Below are positions 1 through 9,288 of a DNA stretch of 64,000 nucleotides, piece by piece. Positions within the stretch are counted from its first letter, which is position 1. Each line of letters begins with the position of its first letter. The notes beneath the pieces are model-generated. The model had not been told where the DNA came from. It ran no database searches and worked only from the letters and a program-made list of their open reading frames with translations. The position numbers were made by a program, and so were the translations under genes. The stretch comes from Kutzneria viridogrisea (GTDB lineage Bacteria; Actinomycetota; Actinomycetes; Mycobacteriales; Pseudonocardiaceae), in contig JACJID010000010.1 of the NCBI GenBank assembly GCA_014138725.1, positions 1 through 64,000 of the forward strand, in the 5' to 3' direction.

Positions 1-306
1 GAACACGCCGAGCCCGACCCAGAAGCTGCCGAACGGGATCAGCAGGCCGCCCACCAGGAACAGGAAACCCAGGTGCGCGCCGTACATGACGCGCATCAGG
101 TCGAAGGAGTCCAACTCGGCGTACTGCCCCCTGCTCCCGCGCAGCGCGAAGGTCAGTGCGAGCACCGCCACCACGTAACCCACGATGGCGGCGAGGAAGT
201 ACAGCCAGGGCACGTCCCACCGCCGGACGAACGCGATGCCCACCGCGGCGAGCACCAGCGCGACACCCAGGACACCGTGCCAGTTCACGCGGACCTTCTC
301 GTTCAT
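1..306 (-). CDS. Small multi-pass membrane protein, partial (3' end outside window)
   Basis: An open frame runs without a stop from an ATG at 306 to the window edge, so the gene is truncated here and at least 102 residues are visible. It starts MNEKVRVNWHGVLG and has three hydrophobic stretches (about residues 10-27, 33-52 and 80-100) separated by RRWD and by a polar loop holding LRGSRGQYAELDSFDLM. It follows the ATP synthase a-subunit gene by about 65 bp on the same strand, where subunit c (AtpE) would normally sit. The visible sequence lacks the AtpE hairpin and its acidic residue, so it is not AtpE. I do not recognise the family. An accessory membrane protein of the same transcript is an inference from spacing alone. 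Confidence 0.6.
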   Translation of the reverse strand, partial: MNEKVRVNWHGVLGVALVLAAVGIAFVRRWDVPWLYFLAAIVGYVVAVLALTFALRGSRGQYAELDSFDLMRVMYGAHLGFLFLVGGLLIPFGSFWVGLGVF

Positions 307-370
307 GGGCGTGCTCCTCCAGGACGAAGTCAGCCATCCCTTCGGAACTGGGCAGTACCCCGTTACAGGG

Positions 371-1140
371 TCAGTGGCCCTCGGCCAGCGCGGCACCGAT
401 GTAGTGCGCGGTCAGCATCGTGAAGACGTAGGCCTGCAACACCTGGATGAGCAGTTCCAGGAAGCTCAGGCCGACCGCGAGCAGGAAGGCCACCGGCGAG
501 AGCAGTTTCAGACCGATGACCGACTGCTCCAGGAAGTAGACCCCGCCGGTGACGAAGACCAGCAGCATGACGTGCCCGGCGAACATGGTCGCGAACAGCC
601 GCAGCGCCAGGGTGATCGGCCGCAGGATGAAGGTGGACAGCACCTCGAACGGAGCGTAGATCAGCCACACCGGCTTGGGCACGCCGGGCGGGAACAGGGT
701 CCTTGCCGAGTAGCGCAGCACCCCGTGCCGCCGGATGCCGACCACGATGACAGCACGTACACCAGTCCGGCCAAACCGGCCGGGGAACGCGATGCGCGCC
801 ATCGTCGCAACTGGAAGAACGGCAGGAAGCCGAACAGGTTGTTCACCAGGATGAAGGTGAACATGGTCAGCAGCAGCGGCAGGTAGCGCAGCAGGTCGGC
901 CTTCTCGATCTGCTCGCGGCCGATGCCGTTGCGGACGAATTCGTAGAGGAATTCCGAGCCGAACTGCACCCGGCTCGGCACGAATTTCAGCCGACCGGAC
1001 ACGAGAACCGAGACCACGCCGATGAGCAGCACCGCGAGCAGGATCTGCAGCACGGGCTTGGTCAGCCCCGGAAGCATTTCCGGGTACAGAAAGCTCTGCG
1101 GTCCCGGCGTGTCGAACTGTGCGTCGGCGCGTGCGAACAC
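371..1140 (-). pseudogene. atpB: ATP synthase F0 subunit a, frameshifted (probably sequencing errors)
   Basis: This is the proton-channel subunit a of the F0 sector in the cytoplasmic membrane. The conserved helix with the essential arginine is present (LALRLFATMFAGH), as is NNLFGFLPFF. The best start is GTG at 1140, preceded by GGGGGA. The frame breaks between about 745 and 805: reading FFQL, then TMARIAFP, then AGLAGLVYV, then VVGIRRHG needs three single-base corrections, all in short homopolymers (a missing C, an extra C and a missing T). All family blocks survive, so I read this as a functional gene with base-calling errors. Only 11 bp separate it from the permease gene upstream, and no other ATP synthase genes are visible in the window. 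Confidence 0.75.
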
Positions 1141-1151
1141 GGCAATTCCCC

Positions 1152-2380
1152 CTACGTCACCCGGCTTGCGGTCAGCCGATAAACGACTGCTCCCAGTCCG
1201 AGAATCGCGGAACCGGCCAGCACGGAACCGATTGGCAGGGCACCGGCGAGCAGTACGCAGCCGAGAATACCGAACACGGGCACACAACGCGAAAGCCAAA
1301 CCTCACGTGGCGTGAGGTTCAGTGCGGAGGCGTTGGCGATGGCGTAGTAGGCCAGTACGCCGAACGAGGAGAAGCCGATCGCGGCGCGCAGGTCCACCGT
1401 GGCGGCGAGCAGGGCGGCGACCGCGCCGACGGCCAGCTCCGCGCGGTGCGGCACACCGGTCCGCGGGTGCACGACAGCGAGGACCCGGGGCAGGTGCCGG
1501 TCGCGTGCCATGGCGAAGGTGGTGCGCGAGACGCCGAGCAACAGCGCGAGCAGCGAACCCAGTGCGGCGATCGCGGCGCCCCACGCGGACGACCGGGGGC
1601 CAGTGCGGGCAACACCGGCCGCCCGCACGGCCTCGGCGAGCGGATCGACGGCCGAGGCCAGGCGCTGCGGCCCGAGCACCAGCAGCACCGAGATCGCCAC
1701 GGCCACGTAGACGACCAGCGTGCAGCCCAGGCGATCGGCACCGCGCGTGGGATGGTGCGGCGCGGGTCGCGGACCTCCTCGCCGAGTGTGGCGATGCGGG
1801 CGTACCCGGCGAAGGCGAAGAACAACAGCCCGGCGGCGCGCAGCACGCCCAGCGGGTCGGTCCCACCGCCCAGCAGGGGGGCTCGCAGTCCCTGCGGACA
1901 GGCAGGCGACGACCACCGCCGCGAGCACCGCGAGCACCAGCGCGACGATCACCTTGGTGAGCCAGGCGGCCTTCTGCACACCGGCACAGCTCACCGCGGT
2001 CAGCACGAGCACCGCGGCCACCGCGACCAGGTGCGCCTGTTCGGGCCACAGGTAGGCGCCGACGGTGAGGGCCATCGCCGCGCAGGACGCGGTCTTGCCG
2101 ACCACGAAGCCCCACCCGGCGAGGTAGCCCCAGAACGGGCCGAGCCGTTCCCGGCCGTAGACGTAGGTGCCGCCCGAGGGACGGGTAGCGCGCCGCGAGC
2201 CGCGCGGAGGAGGTGGCGTTGCACCAGGCCACCAGCGCGGCCAGCGCCAGGCCGAGCAGCAGCCCGGACCCGGCTTCCGCCGCCGCGGGGGCCAGCGCGG
2301 CGAAGACCCCGGCGCCGATCATCGCGCCGAGTCCGATCACCACGGCGTCAACCGACGCCCAGCTCGCGCCGCAACCGCAC
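1152..2380 (-). pseudogene. APC-family amino acid permease, frameshifted (probably sequencing errors)
   Basis: A multi-pass amino acid/polyamine/organocation transporter. The first-helix signature VVIGLGAMIGAGVFAAL and later blocks (LRAAGLLFFAFAGYARIATLGEE, LLGVSRTTFAMARD, GFSSFGVLAYYAIANASALN) are typical of the family but lie in three frames. At least four single-base indels are needed, for example one extra G after the N-terminal LRRELGV. I place the start at the GTG at 2380 because GGAGGAAGACC lies just upstream and VRLRRELG is a typical N-terminus. The longer open frame from 2418 would run into the upstream terminator hairpin. The substrate cannot be told from the sequence. Confidence 0.7.
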
Positions 2381-2403
2381 CGGTCTTCCTCCGCTGAACA
2401 CGT

Positions 2404-2439
2404 GGATGGGGCGGCCACCGGTCGGTGGCCGCCCCATCC
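2404..2439 (-). terminator. Intrinsic terminator hairpin after the M4 protease gene
   Basis: Perfect 16-bp arms (GGATGGGGCGGCCACC and its complement) surround a 4-base loop, 10 bp past the stop of the metalloprotease gene. It separates that transcript from the permease gene. No strong T-tract follows, as is usual in high-GC actinobacteria. Confidence 0.7.
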
Positions 2440-2448
2440 TCCCGCCCG

Positions 2449-4079
2449 CTAGGCGTTCTGCAACAGCTGGGTGGCCTTCACCGCGTTGGCCACCTGGGTG
2501 CAGTCGGCGGTCGTGGTGCCCGCGACCCCGGTCCTGGCGTTGGTGGTGCACGCCGTGTTCAGCGCGTTGCCCAGGTCCTTGAACGTGGCCGAGGAGCGCA
2601 GCAGGTTCTCCACCTTCCACCACAGCGCGATCGACTTGTTCTCGCCGAGGCCCGGGACGGTCTGCCCGTTGAAGGTGTCCCCGTCGGTGATCAGGTAGTC
2701 CACCTTGCCGACCACTCCGGCGTTGATGTGCTCGTCACCGTCCGGGCCGACCCAGTACTTGCCGTTGACCCGGTCCGGGCCGGGCCCTCACCGGAGTTGG
2801 CCGGGTTCTTCATGTCCCGGACCTGGCCGATCGAGGAGCCCACGCCGAGCAGCCAGCGGTTGGCCCCGGTCGCGTTGGGGTCGTTGGCCTTGATGGCGAT
2901 GAACTTGCCGAACACGTCGGACATGCCCTCGTTGATGGCCTGGGCGTAGCCGCCCTTGAGGCCGTTGACGTGCTGGGTGACGCCGTGGGTCAGCTCGTGG
3001 CCGGTGATGTCCAGCGTGGTCACGCCCTCACCGAAGGCCATCTGCTCACCGTCCCAGAAGGCGTTGGCCCACGGGCACTGGCGTGTGCCGCAGGCCGTCG
3101 TTGCCGGTGCTGATCTCGCACATGCGCACGGTGCCGCGCAGCGCCTTGCCCCGGCCGTCGTTGTAGTTCGCGCCGATGTTGGCCGTCAGGTCGTAGCCGG
3201 TGTAGGTGCTGTAGAACGACTGCGCCGAGCCGAAGTAGTCGTACACCTTGTTGACGTCGGCGGTCGCGGCGGCGGCCTGGCCCTCGGCCCTGCTGACGCC
3301 GAACGCCTGCCCGGTGCCGCAGCGGATGTCGGCCAGCGTGGCCGTGTCCAGGTCCACGATCTTGCGCTTGGCGTCGCACACCACGCGGTTGGTCGCGTGC
3401 CGCGCCTCGCCCCAGACGGTCAGCACCTGGTTCGTCTCGGCCCGCACCACCACGGTCCACTTGTCCTCGGGGTCCGCGCCGTGCACCGGCACGAAGTAGG
3501 CCGGGACCGCGGTGGCGCTGGTGCCGTCGGTGCCCAGGCCTCGCGTCGTACCAGTAGTTCTCGGCAGCGTCCGCGCGCAGGGCCTTGGCGGTGCTGTCCT
3601 TCTTGGCCACCGCGTCCACGGCGGCCTTGCCCGCCTTGGCCTTCGCGGCCGTGCTGTCGGCGGGGGAAGCCGCCCTCGCTGCGCTGGCTGGTCTTGCCGA
3701 CGGCGGCGAGCAGGGCGCCCGAACCGTCGAGGTCCTGCACGATCTGCGCGCCGAAGACCGGCACGCCGCCGATCCGCTGTTGCAGCTTGGCGATGCTGCC
3801 GCCGGGCAGCTGCCGCACCTCGGACAGCACCAGTTCGCCGACCGGCAGGCCGAACTGCCTGGCCAGCCGCGCGGTGTGCGACTGGGCGGCACCGGCCGTG
3901 CTCGCGCCCTGTGGGGCGGCGACCGGGGTGGTCGGCTCGACGGCGATGACGCGGCCCGAGCCGTCGGTGCTGAGCTGGTCGGTCTGCGCGGATGCCGTTG
4001 CGGCACCGCCGATCCCGCCCGCGATCAGCGAGGAGGCTGCCAACGCGGCCGCGATCGCGGCCGTTCTCCTGGAGGACAT
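2449..4079 (-). pseudogene. Secreted M4 (thermolysin-like) zinc metalloprotease, frameshifted (probably sequencing errors)
   Basis: An extracellular neutral protease precursor. The ATG at 4079 begins MSSRRTAAIAAALAASSLIAGG, a clear signal peptide, followed by a propeptide with an FTP-like block (IGGVPVFGAQIVQDLDGSG). The catalytic zinc site HELTHG lies near 3000 and the third ligand is in NEGMSDVFG. The downstream active-site histidine is in DEHINAGVVGK near 2710. Four or more frame changes interrupt the gene. Two that I checked are single extra C residues (in a C-run near 3663 and near 3080) and all domain blocks are preserved. I therefore interpret the breaks as sequence errors rather than decay. 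Confidence 0.8.
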
Positions 4080-4171
4080 TCGGTGGAACCTTCCGCAGGG
4101 GAGGTCAACTGACGTGACCCGTGCGGGAATCCTCCGTAAACACCGACAACTGTCAAAGAGCAGAAAGTCGG

Positions 4172-5442
4172 TCACACACCCCCCGAACGGCGGGTTGCGG
4201 ACACAGGGCACGTACCCATTGCGGCGTCAACGACCTCCGCCACCCGCCCCGCGCCGTCCTCCTGGGCGATCCGCCGCGCGATGGTCTCGGCACGGCGGCG
4301 GTGCGCGGGGCGCGCCAACGGCCTGGGCCAGTGCGGCACCGAGCCGGTCGGCGCGCAGACCTCGCAGCGGCAGCGCCGCGGGCGCCACGCCCAGTTCCAC
4401 GAGTCGGCGCGCCCAGAACGGTTGGTCGTGCGCGAGCGGAACGGGTACCGCGGGCACACCGGCTCGCAGTCCGGCGGCGGTGGTTCCCGCGCCCGCGTGG
4501 TGCACCACGGCCGACACGCGGGGCAGCAACCACTCGTGCGGCACGTGGTCCACTGTGCACACGTTCTCGCCGGACGCCGTCAGCTCTGCCCAACCGCGGT
4601 GCACGATCGCGCGGAATCCCGTGCTGCGCAGGGTTTCCCGCACGACCTGGCCGAGCCGTTCGCCGCGGCCCACGCCCATGCTGCCGAATCCGATGTAGAC
4701 CGGGGGCGGGCCCGCCGCGAGGAAGTCGACCAGTTCCGGTGAGGGCCGCCAGTCGGCCGGGGTCGGCGGCCACCAGTAGCCGACGACCTCCATGCCGCGC
4801 GGCCAGTCCGGTGGGCGGGGCACCACCGTGGGGCTGACCCCGTGCAGCACCGTCCACCGCGCCGTCGTTGTCCGCGCGCGCCGGGAGAGGCCCAGTTCGG
4901 CGCGCAGGTCGCGCACGACCCCGCCGAACAACGCCTGCCCCAGCAGCCCGAACGCCGTGGCACTGGCCTTGTTCGCCCACGGACCGAGGTCGCGCCCGCC
5001 CAACGGTGACGGTGGCAGGTACCGGGGTCGGCGCCGAGGTCTGCAACGGCACGGCGAGGAACCGGCTGCCCTGGGCCTCGGCGATCTGCGCGCCGAACAG
5101 CAGCGTGGACAACGAGCACATGATCACGTCCGCGGTGGAGCAGGCGGCGATCATCTCCGGGATCTGCGCGCGCAGGACGTCCACGCCGATGCGCATGACC
5201 GAGGCGGTGCCGCGCGGACCCGAGGTGTTGGCCGCCTGGCCGCGTTTCGTGGCGGCGACAGCGCGTGGATCCTGCTGCGACAACGGGTGGAAGTCCAAGC
5301 CAGCACTGGTGATCAGCGGCCCGAACCGGTCCGCCGCGGCGATGCCGACCTCGTGCCCGGCCGCGCGCAGGCGTGCCCCGAGTCCGGCGTAGGGGGCGAC
5401 ATCACCGTGGCTGCCGCTGGTCATGATGAGGATGCGGGTCAT
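4172..5442 (-). pseudogene. GT1-family (MGT/UGT-like) glycosyltransferase, frameshifted (probably sequencing errors)
   Basis: A GT-B-fold glycosyltransferase of the type that decorates antibiotics and sterols. The N-terminal acceptor domain begins MTRILIMTSGSHGDVAPYAGLG at 5442. The C-terminal nucleotide-sugar domain contains PPPVYIGFGSMG, HVPHEWLLPRVSAVVHHAGAGTT and PLAHDQPFWARR, the classic donor-binding region. The frame changes near 5005 and again near 4300. The end reads AETIARRIAQEDGAGRVAEVV before the stop at 4172. The start overlaps the stop of the upstream TetR gene by 4 bp (ATGA), so the two are co-transcribed. Donor and acceptor are unknown. Confidence 0.75.
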
Positions 5443-6092
5443 GTCGGCCTCCTCGTGGCCAGGTCGAAGGTGGTGACCAGTTCGGCGGCGAAGGCGCGCA
5501 CGTCGAAACCGGGGTCGCGGGACAGGCAGTTGCCCGCGCTGTCGATGGCGCTGCGCACCGCGATGCCCATGGCCGCCGGTTCGAACTCGCGGAACTCCCC
5601 GCTGCGCAGGCCTTCCTGGAAGATCGGGAGCAGGTCCAGCGCGGCCAGTCCGTGTGGCAGCGGCATCGCCTGCTCGGCCAGCTGGTCCAGGCGCAGGCCC
5701 TCCGGGGTGCGGTAGCTGCTGCCGAGCTCCACCAACGCCAGGGCGTCCAACCGGTGCGCGGCGGTGAACTCCAGGTTGGCGCTGATGTAGGCGCGCAGCT
5801 TGCCCGATGCGGAGTGCTCGCGGCTGACGGCCGCGCCGATGGCCGCCGCGCCGCGCTCGTAGACGTCCCAGATCAGCGCGCGGATCAGCGAGTCCTTGTC
5901 GGTGAAGTGGTACAGGATCACGCCCTTGCTGACGCCGATCTGCCGGGCGATCCGCGCCAGCGAGGTCTTCGCGTACCCCAGTTCGGCGATCACCTCGGCG
6001 GTGGCTCGCAGGATCTGGGCCCGCCGCGCCGCCTCCAGGAACGTCTGACCGTCTGGTTCAGTGTCTGACCGCACGGTCAGAGCATGAACCAT
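5439..6092 (-). CDS. TetR-family transcriptional regulator
   Basis: An N-terminal TetR helix-turn-helix is clear (ILRATAEVIAELGYAKTSLARIARQIGVS, then KGVILYHFTDKDSLI), with a helical ligand-binding C-terminal part. It is translationally coupled to the glycosyltransferase by a 4-bp overlap, so it probably controls that gene and itself. Three starts are possible: GTG 6113, ATG 6092 and GTG 6074. All lie in or beside a large dyad repeat, so the start is uncertain. I chose the ATG at 6092. The ligand is unknown. Confidence 0.85.
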   Translation of the reverse strand: MVHALTVRSDTEPDGQTFLEAARRAQILRATAEVIAELGYAKTSLARIARQIGVSKGVILYHFTDKDSLIRALIWDVYERGAAAIGAAVSREHSASGKLRAYISANLEFTAAHRLDALALVELGSSYRTPEGLRLDQLAEQAMPLPHGLAALDLLPIFQEGLRSGEFREFEPAAMGIAVRSAIDSAGNCLSRDPGFDVRAFAAELVTTFDLATRRPT

Positions 6093-6101
6093 GCGGTCAG
6101 G
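6044..6101. promoter_or_regulatory. 58-bp dyad with four TGACCG half-sites, probable TetR operator
   Basis: The core is TCTGACCG-CA-CGGTCAGA (6064-6081). An outer pair of the same half-sites (6044-6051 and 6094-6101) and a GGTTCA/TGAACC pair lie symmetrically about the same centre at 6072/6073. By hand count 22 of 29 positions pair. It overlaps the 5' end of the TetR gene and lies just upstream of the divergent DinB gene, so it could control both. Confidence 0.65.
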
Positions 6102-6128
6102 AGGCGTCAACACCTACACTCACCGCCC

Positions 6129-6668
6129 ATGACCGACCTGGACGAGCACGGTCGCCCGCACCCGCCCTCAGCCGGCGACGAGACCGCGACCTTGCTGGGC
6201 TTCCTGGAGGTGCAGCGCGCGACCCTGGCGTGGAAGTGCGGTGGCCTGGACGCGGCCGGGCTGCGGGCGAGCCTCACGCCGACGTCGATGACCCTCGGCG
6301 GCATGCTCAAGCACATGTCCTACGTGGAGGACCACTGGTTCTCCCACTGGCTGTACGGCCAGGACCCGCAGCCCCCATGGGATTCGGTGGACTGGAAGGC
6401 CGACCGCGACTGGGACTGGAACTCCGCCGCCGAGGACACGCCCGAGCAGCTCCACGCCCTCTGGCAGGGCACCGTGGCCCGCTCGCGCACCCTGGTCGAG
6501 CAGGCGCTGGCCAACGGCGGCCTGGACCAGTTGGCCCGGCGCTCCAGCCCCGACGGGCAATCCCCCAGCCTGCGCTGGATCCTGTTCCACATGATCGAGG
6601 AGTACGCGCGGCACGTCGGCCACGCCGATCTGCTGCGCGAATCGGTGGACGGGCTCACCGGGGAGTAG
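6129..6668 (+). CDS. DinB-family (DUF664-like) protein
   Basis: A 179-residue four-helix-bundle protein of the DinB/YfiT superfamily, whose members bind a divalent metal through three histidines and often act in thiol-dependent detoxification. Visible family blocks are TLGGMLKHMSYVEDHWFSHWL (candidate metal histidines), WDWNSAAEDTPEQL and WILFHMIEEYARHVGHADLLRE. The ATG at 6129 has no Shine-Dalgarno sequence. A TACACT box ends 8 bp upstream, so a leaderless transcript is likely. It diverges from the TetR gene and may share its operator. The substrate is unknown. Confidence 0.85.
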   Translation: MTDLDEHGRPHPPSAGDETATLLGFLEVQRATLAWKCGGLDAAGLRASLTPTSMTLGGMLKHMSYVEDHWFSHWLYGQDPQPPWDSVDWKADRDWDWNSAAEDTPEQLHALWQGTVARSRTLVEQALANGGLDQLARRSSPDGQSPSLRWILFHMIEEYARHVGHADLLRESVDGLTGE

Positions 6669-6740
6669 CCCGGTGGGGCCCGGACAGCCTGCCCGGCCGG
6701 GTAGCTTTTGACCTCACCGGGCAGGTTGTACGGTTCCCCG

Positions 6741-7871
6741 ATGCGCCTGCTGTTCTCCTCCGGTGCCGGGCACAGCCACATCGTGCCAATGCTGCCGCTG
6801 GCCGTGGCCGCGCGGGACGCCGGGCACGAGGTGGTGTTCGTGACCGGGCCGACCGCCGTCGAGTTCCCGCAGGCTGCCGGTCTGCACACCGTGGCCATCG
6901 GCTCGGCGGTAACGGCCCCGCCTGCCGGGTCGATTCCTCCGGACTTCGGCGAGATGTCGGCCGAGCAGCGGCTGTCGCACATCGTCGCGCACTACATGGT
7001 CGGCATCGGCGCCGCTGCCCGACTCGACGACATGCTGGCCTTCGTGCGCGAGTGGCGGCCCGGCCTCGTGGTGGCCAACCTCGCCGAGCGGGCCGCGGTC
7101 ATGGCGGCGGCGCTGGCGGAGGTCCCCTACGCCATGCACGCGATCGGCCCGCCGAAGACCGCCGCCGTGATGGCCGAGGCCTGGCAGGTGGCCGAGCGGC
7201 TCGTGGGCGAACGCGGACTGGACGGGCAGCCCAGCCGCGATGCCGTGCCGTACCTGGACATCTGGCCGGACGGCCTGTGCCCGGCCGGGGTCGAGTGGGA
7301 GTACCCGACCCGGTGGCCGCTGCGACCGGACACCGTGCTGCCGCAGCCCGGTGACCGGCCCGCCGTGCTGCACGGACTGCCGCACCGGCGCACGGTCTAC
7401 CTCACGCTCGGCACCACCCACAACACCCGGCCCGGTGTGCTGGAGGCGATGGTCGAGGCCCTGCACGGGGAACCGGTCAACGTGATCGTCACGATCGGCC
7501 ACAACGGGGACCGCGCGCGTTTCGGCGCCCAGCCGGGCAATGTGCGCATCGAGCACTTCGTTCCCCAGTCGCGGTTGCTGCCCCACGTGGACCTCGTGGT
7601 CTGCCATGCGGGTGCGGGATCGGTGCTGGGTGCGCTGGCGCACGGTGTGCCGCTCGTGGTGTCCCCGTTGGCCACCGACCAGTTCGACATGGCCGACCAG
7701 GTCGTGGCCGCGGGTGCGGGCCTGCACGCGAGTCCGGACCAGGTGGGCGTGGCGGCCCGCCAGGTCCTGGCCGACACGTCCTTCCGTGCCGCGGCAACGG
7801 GGATCGGCGCGCAGCTCCGCGCGATGCCGTCCCCGGCGGAGGTGCTGGAGCGCCTGCTCACACGGTTTTGA
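6741..7871 (+). CDS. GT1-family glycosyltransferase
   Basis: A GT-B fold enzyme of 376 residues related to macrolide and glycopeptide glycosyltransferases. The N-terminus MRLLFSSGAGHSHIVPMLPLA carries the first Rossmann loop. The C-terminal half has TVYLTLGTTHN, VPQSRLLPHVDLVVCHAGAGS and PLATDQFDMADQV, the nucleotide-sugar binding stretch. I preferred the ATG at 6741 over the longer frame from 6708 because family members begin directly with this motif. It is a paralogue of the broken gene at 4172-5442 but lies on the opposite strand. Its 3' end overlaps the convergent SDR gene by 14 bp. Donor and acceptor are not deducible. Confidence 0.88.
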   Translation: MRLLFSSGAGHSHIVPMLPLAVAARDAGHEVVFVTGPTAVEFPQAAGLHTVAIGSAVTAPPAGSIPPDFGEMSAEQRLSHIVAHYMVGIGAAARLDDMLAFVREWRPGLVVANLAERAAVMAAALAEVPYAMHAIGPPKTAAVMAEAWQVAERLVGERGLDGQPSRDAVPYLDIWPDGLCPAGVEWEYPTRWPLRPDTVLPQPGDRPAVLHGLPHRRTVYLTLGTTHNTRPGVLEAMVEALHGEPVNVIVTIGHNGDRARFGAQPGNVRIEHFVPQSRLLPHVDLVVCHAGAGSVLGALAHGVPLVVSPLATDQFDMADQVVAAGAGLHASPDQVGVAARQVLADTSFRAAATGIGAQLRAMPSPAEVLERLLTRF

Positions 7872-8649
7872 TCACGCCGCCGTCGACCAGGTAGTCGGTA
7901 CCGGTGATGTTCGCGGCGTGCGGTGAGGCCAGGAAGGCCACCAGCGCGGCGGTCTCCTCGGGCTCGGCGAGCCTGCCGGTGGTGATGCCCATGCTGGCGG
8001 GCAACCGCTCCAGGAAGGTGTCCAGGTCGAGGCCCTGCTCGCGGGCCAGGTCGCCGGCCATGCTCGCAGGGTCCGACCAGTTCCGCGTGCGGGTGGGCCC
8101 GGGACTGACGGTGACCACGCGCACGCCCAGCGGCCCCAGTTCCTCGGCCAGCGCCTTGCTCAGGTTGGTCAGCGCGGCCTTGGCGGCCCCGTACTCGATC
8201 GGCGGGTGGGCGAACCGCGCGCCGATCGAGGAGATGTTCACGATGACGCCACGCCGCCGCACCAGGCTGTCCACTGTGGACCTGGTGACCCGGACGGTGC
8301 TGAACAGGTTGAGCTCGAAGGTCTCCTGCCACGCCTGGTCGGTGATCGAGGCGAAGCTCTCCCCGTGCCTGATGCCGGTGCGCACCCCGCCGAGGTTGTT
8401 CACCAGCAGGTCGATCCCGCCGAGTGCGGCCAGCGCCTCGGTCACGGCGGCGGCCGGACCGTCCGGTGTGGACAGATCGGCACGGACGGCCGTGACCTGC
8501 TCGCCCAGCGCGAGGAGTTCGGGCGTCACGGTGCGGGCCACGGCGGCCACCCGCACGCCCTCCTCGACCAGGCGCCGCACGACGGCGAGCCCGATGCCCT
8601 TGCTCGCACCGGTCACCAGGGCGGTCCTGCCGGTCAGCCGAAGGTCCAC
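7858..8649 (-). CDS. SDR-family NAD(P)-dependent oxidoreductase
   Basis: A classical short-chain dehydrogenase/reductase of 263 residues. The cofactor motif TGASKGIG is at residues 13-20, NNLGG follows, and the catalytic Ser (NISSIGA) and YGAAK (YxxxK) are present. The C-terminus EPEETAALVAFLASPHAANITGTDYLVDGG is typical of family members that reduce or oxidise small carbonyls or alcohols. The gene follows a TetR gene, with a palindromic candidate operator in the 51-bp gap, so it is probably the regulated target. The substrate is unknown. Confidence 0.9.
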   Translation of the reverse strand: MDLRLTGRTALVTGASKGIGLAVVRRLVEEGVRVAAVARTVTPELLALGEQVTAVRADLSTPDGPAAAVTEALAALGGIDLLVNNLGGVRTGIRHGESFASITDQAWQETFELNLFSTVRVTRSTVDSLVRRRGVIVNISSIGARFAHPPIEYGAAKAALTNLSKALAEELGPLGVRVVTVSPGPTRTRNWSDPASMAGDLAREQGLDLDTFLERLPASMGITTGRLAEPEETAALVAFLASPHAANITGTDYLVDGGVIKTV

Positions 8650-8659
8650 GATGATTCCT

Positions 8660-8681
8660 TTCTGGAACTCTAGTTACAGAA
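8660..8681. promoter_or_regulatory. Palindromic operator candidate before the SDR gene
   Basis: TTCTGgAACT-CT-AGTTaCAGAA is a 22-bp imperfect palindrome with one mismatched pair, 11 bp upstream of the SDR start codon. Its TTCTGGAAC half also occurs in the promoter region of the adjacent TetR gene (9297-9305), which suggests that regulator as the binder. Confidence 0.55.
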
Positions 8682-8700
8682 TTTGGGTAAAAAAACACAC

Positions 8701-9279
8701 TCAGAGCAGGCGCAGCGCGGTGTCGGCGAGCCGCGACAGGCGCGCGGGGTCGGGATCGGCCTTGGCGAGCACGCGGATGCCGTTGATCGTCGCGAGCAGG
8801 GCTGAGGCCAGCGCCGCGGCGTCGGCCTCGCGGTCGATCTCCCCCGCGAGCTGGCCTTCCTCGATGGCGCCGCGGAAGGCGGCCTCCTGGCGGTCGAACA
8901 CCCGCCGCACCAGGTGGCCGACGATCTCGTCGGTGCCGCCGAACTCCACCGCCGCGTTGGCGATCATGCAGCCACGGCCGCCGGAGTCCCGCAACGAGGC
9001 CGTCACCACCAGGTCCAGCGCCGCCCGGATCCGGTCACGGGCCGGGCCGTGGCCGTCCAGGACCTCGATCAGCCGCGCGGTCTCGCTCTCCTGGTAGCGG
9101 CGCAGCGCCCGCTCGTACAGGGCATGCTTGCTGGTGAAGGCGTTGTAGAGGCTGCCACGGCCAATGCCCAGCGCGTCCACGAGCTGCTGAGGAGTGGTCC
9201 CGGCGTAGCCGTTGGTCCAGAAGACCTGCATCGCCGCGTCCACGGCCGCCTCGGTGTCGAAGCTCTTCGCCCTGGCCAT
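8701..9279 (-). CDS. TetR/AcrR-family transcriptional regulator
   Basis: A 192-residue repressor with the TetR DNA-binding domain at the N-terminus (AVDAAMQVFWTNGYAGTTPQQLVDALGIGRGSLYNAFTSK) and a C-terminal effector domain containing a cysteine in GGRGCMIAN. TetR relatives with a cysteine at this place, such as NemR-like regulators of reactive electrophiles, sense thiol-active compounds. Applying that here is inference. It lies upstream of the SDR gene on the same strand. A strong inverted repeat precedes it and a similar motif precedes the SDR gene, so it probably regulates both. Confidence 0.88.
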   Translation of the reverse strand: MARAKSFDTEAAVDAAMQVFWTNGYAGTTPQQLVDALGIGRGSLYNAFTSKHALYERALRRYQESETARLIEVLDGHGPARDRIRAALDLVVTASLRDSGGRGCMIANAAVEFGGTDEIVGHLVRRVFDRQEAAFRGAIEEGQLAGEIDREADAAALASALLATINGIRVLAKADPDPARLSRLADTALRLL

Positions 9280-9288
9280 GGAGCGAGG

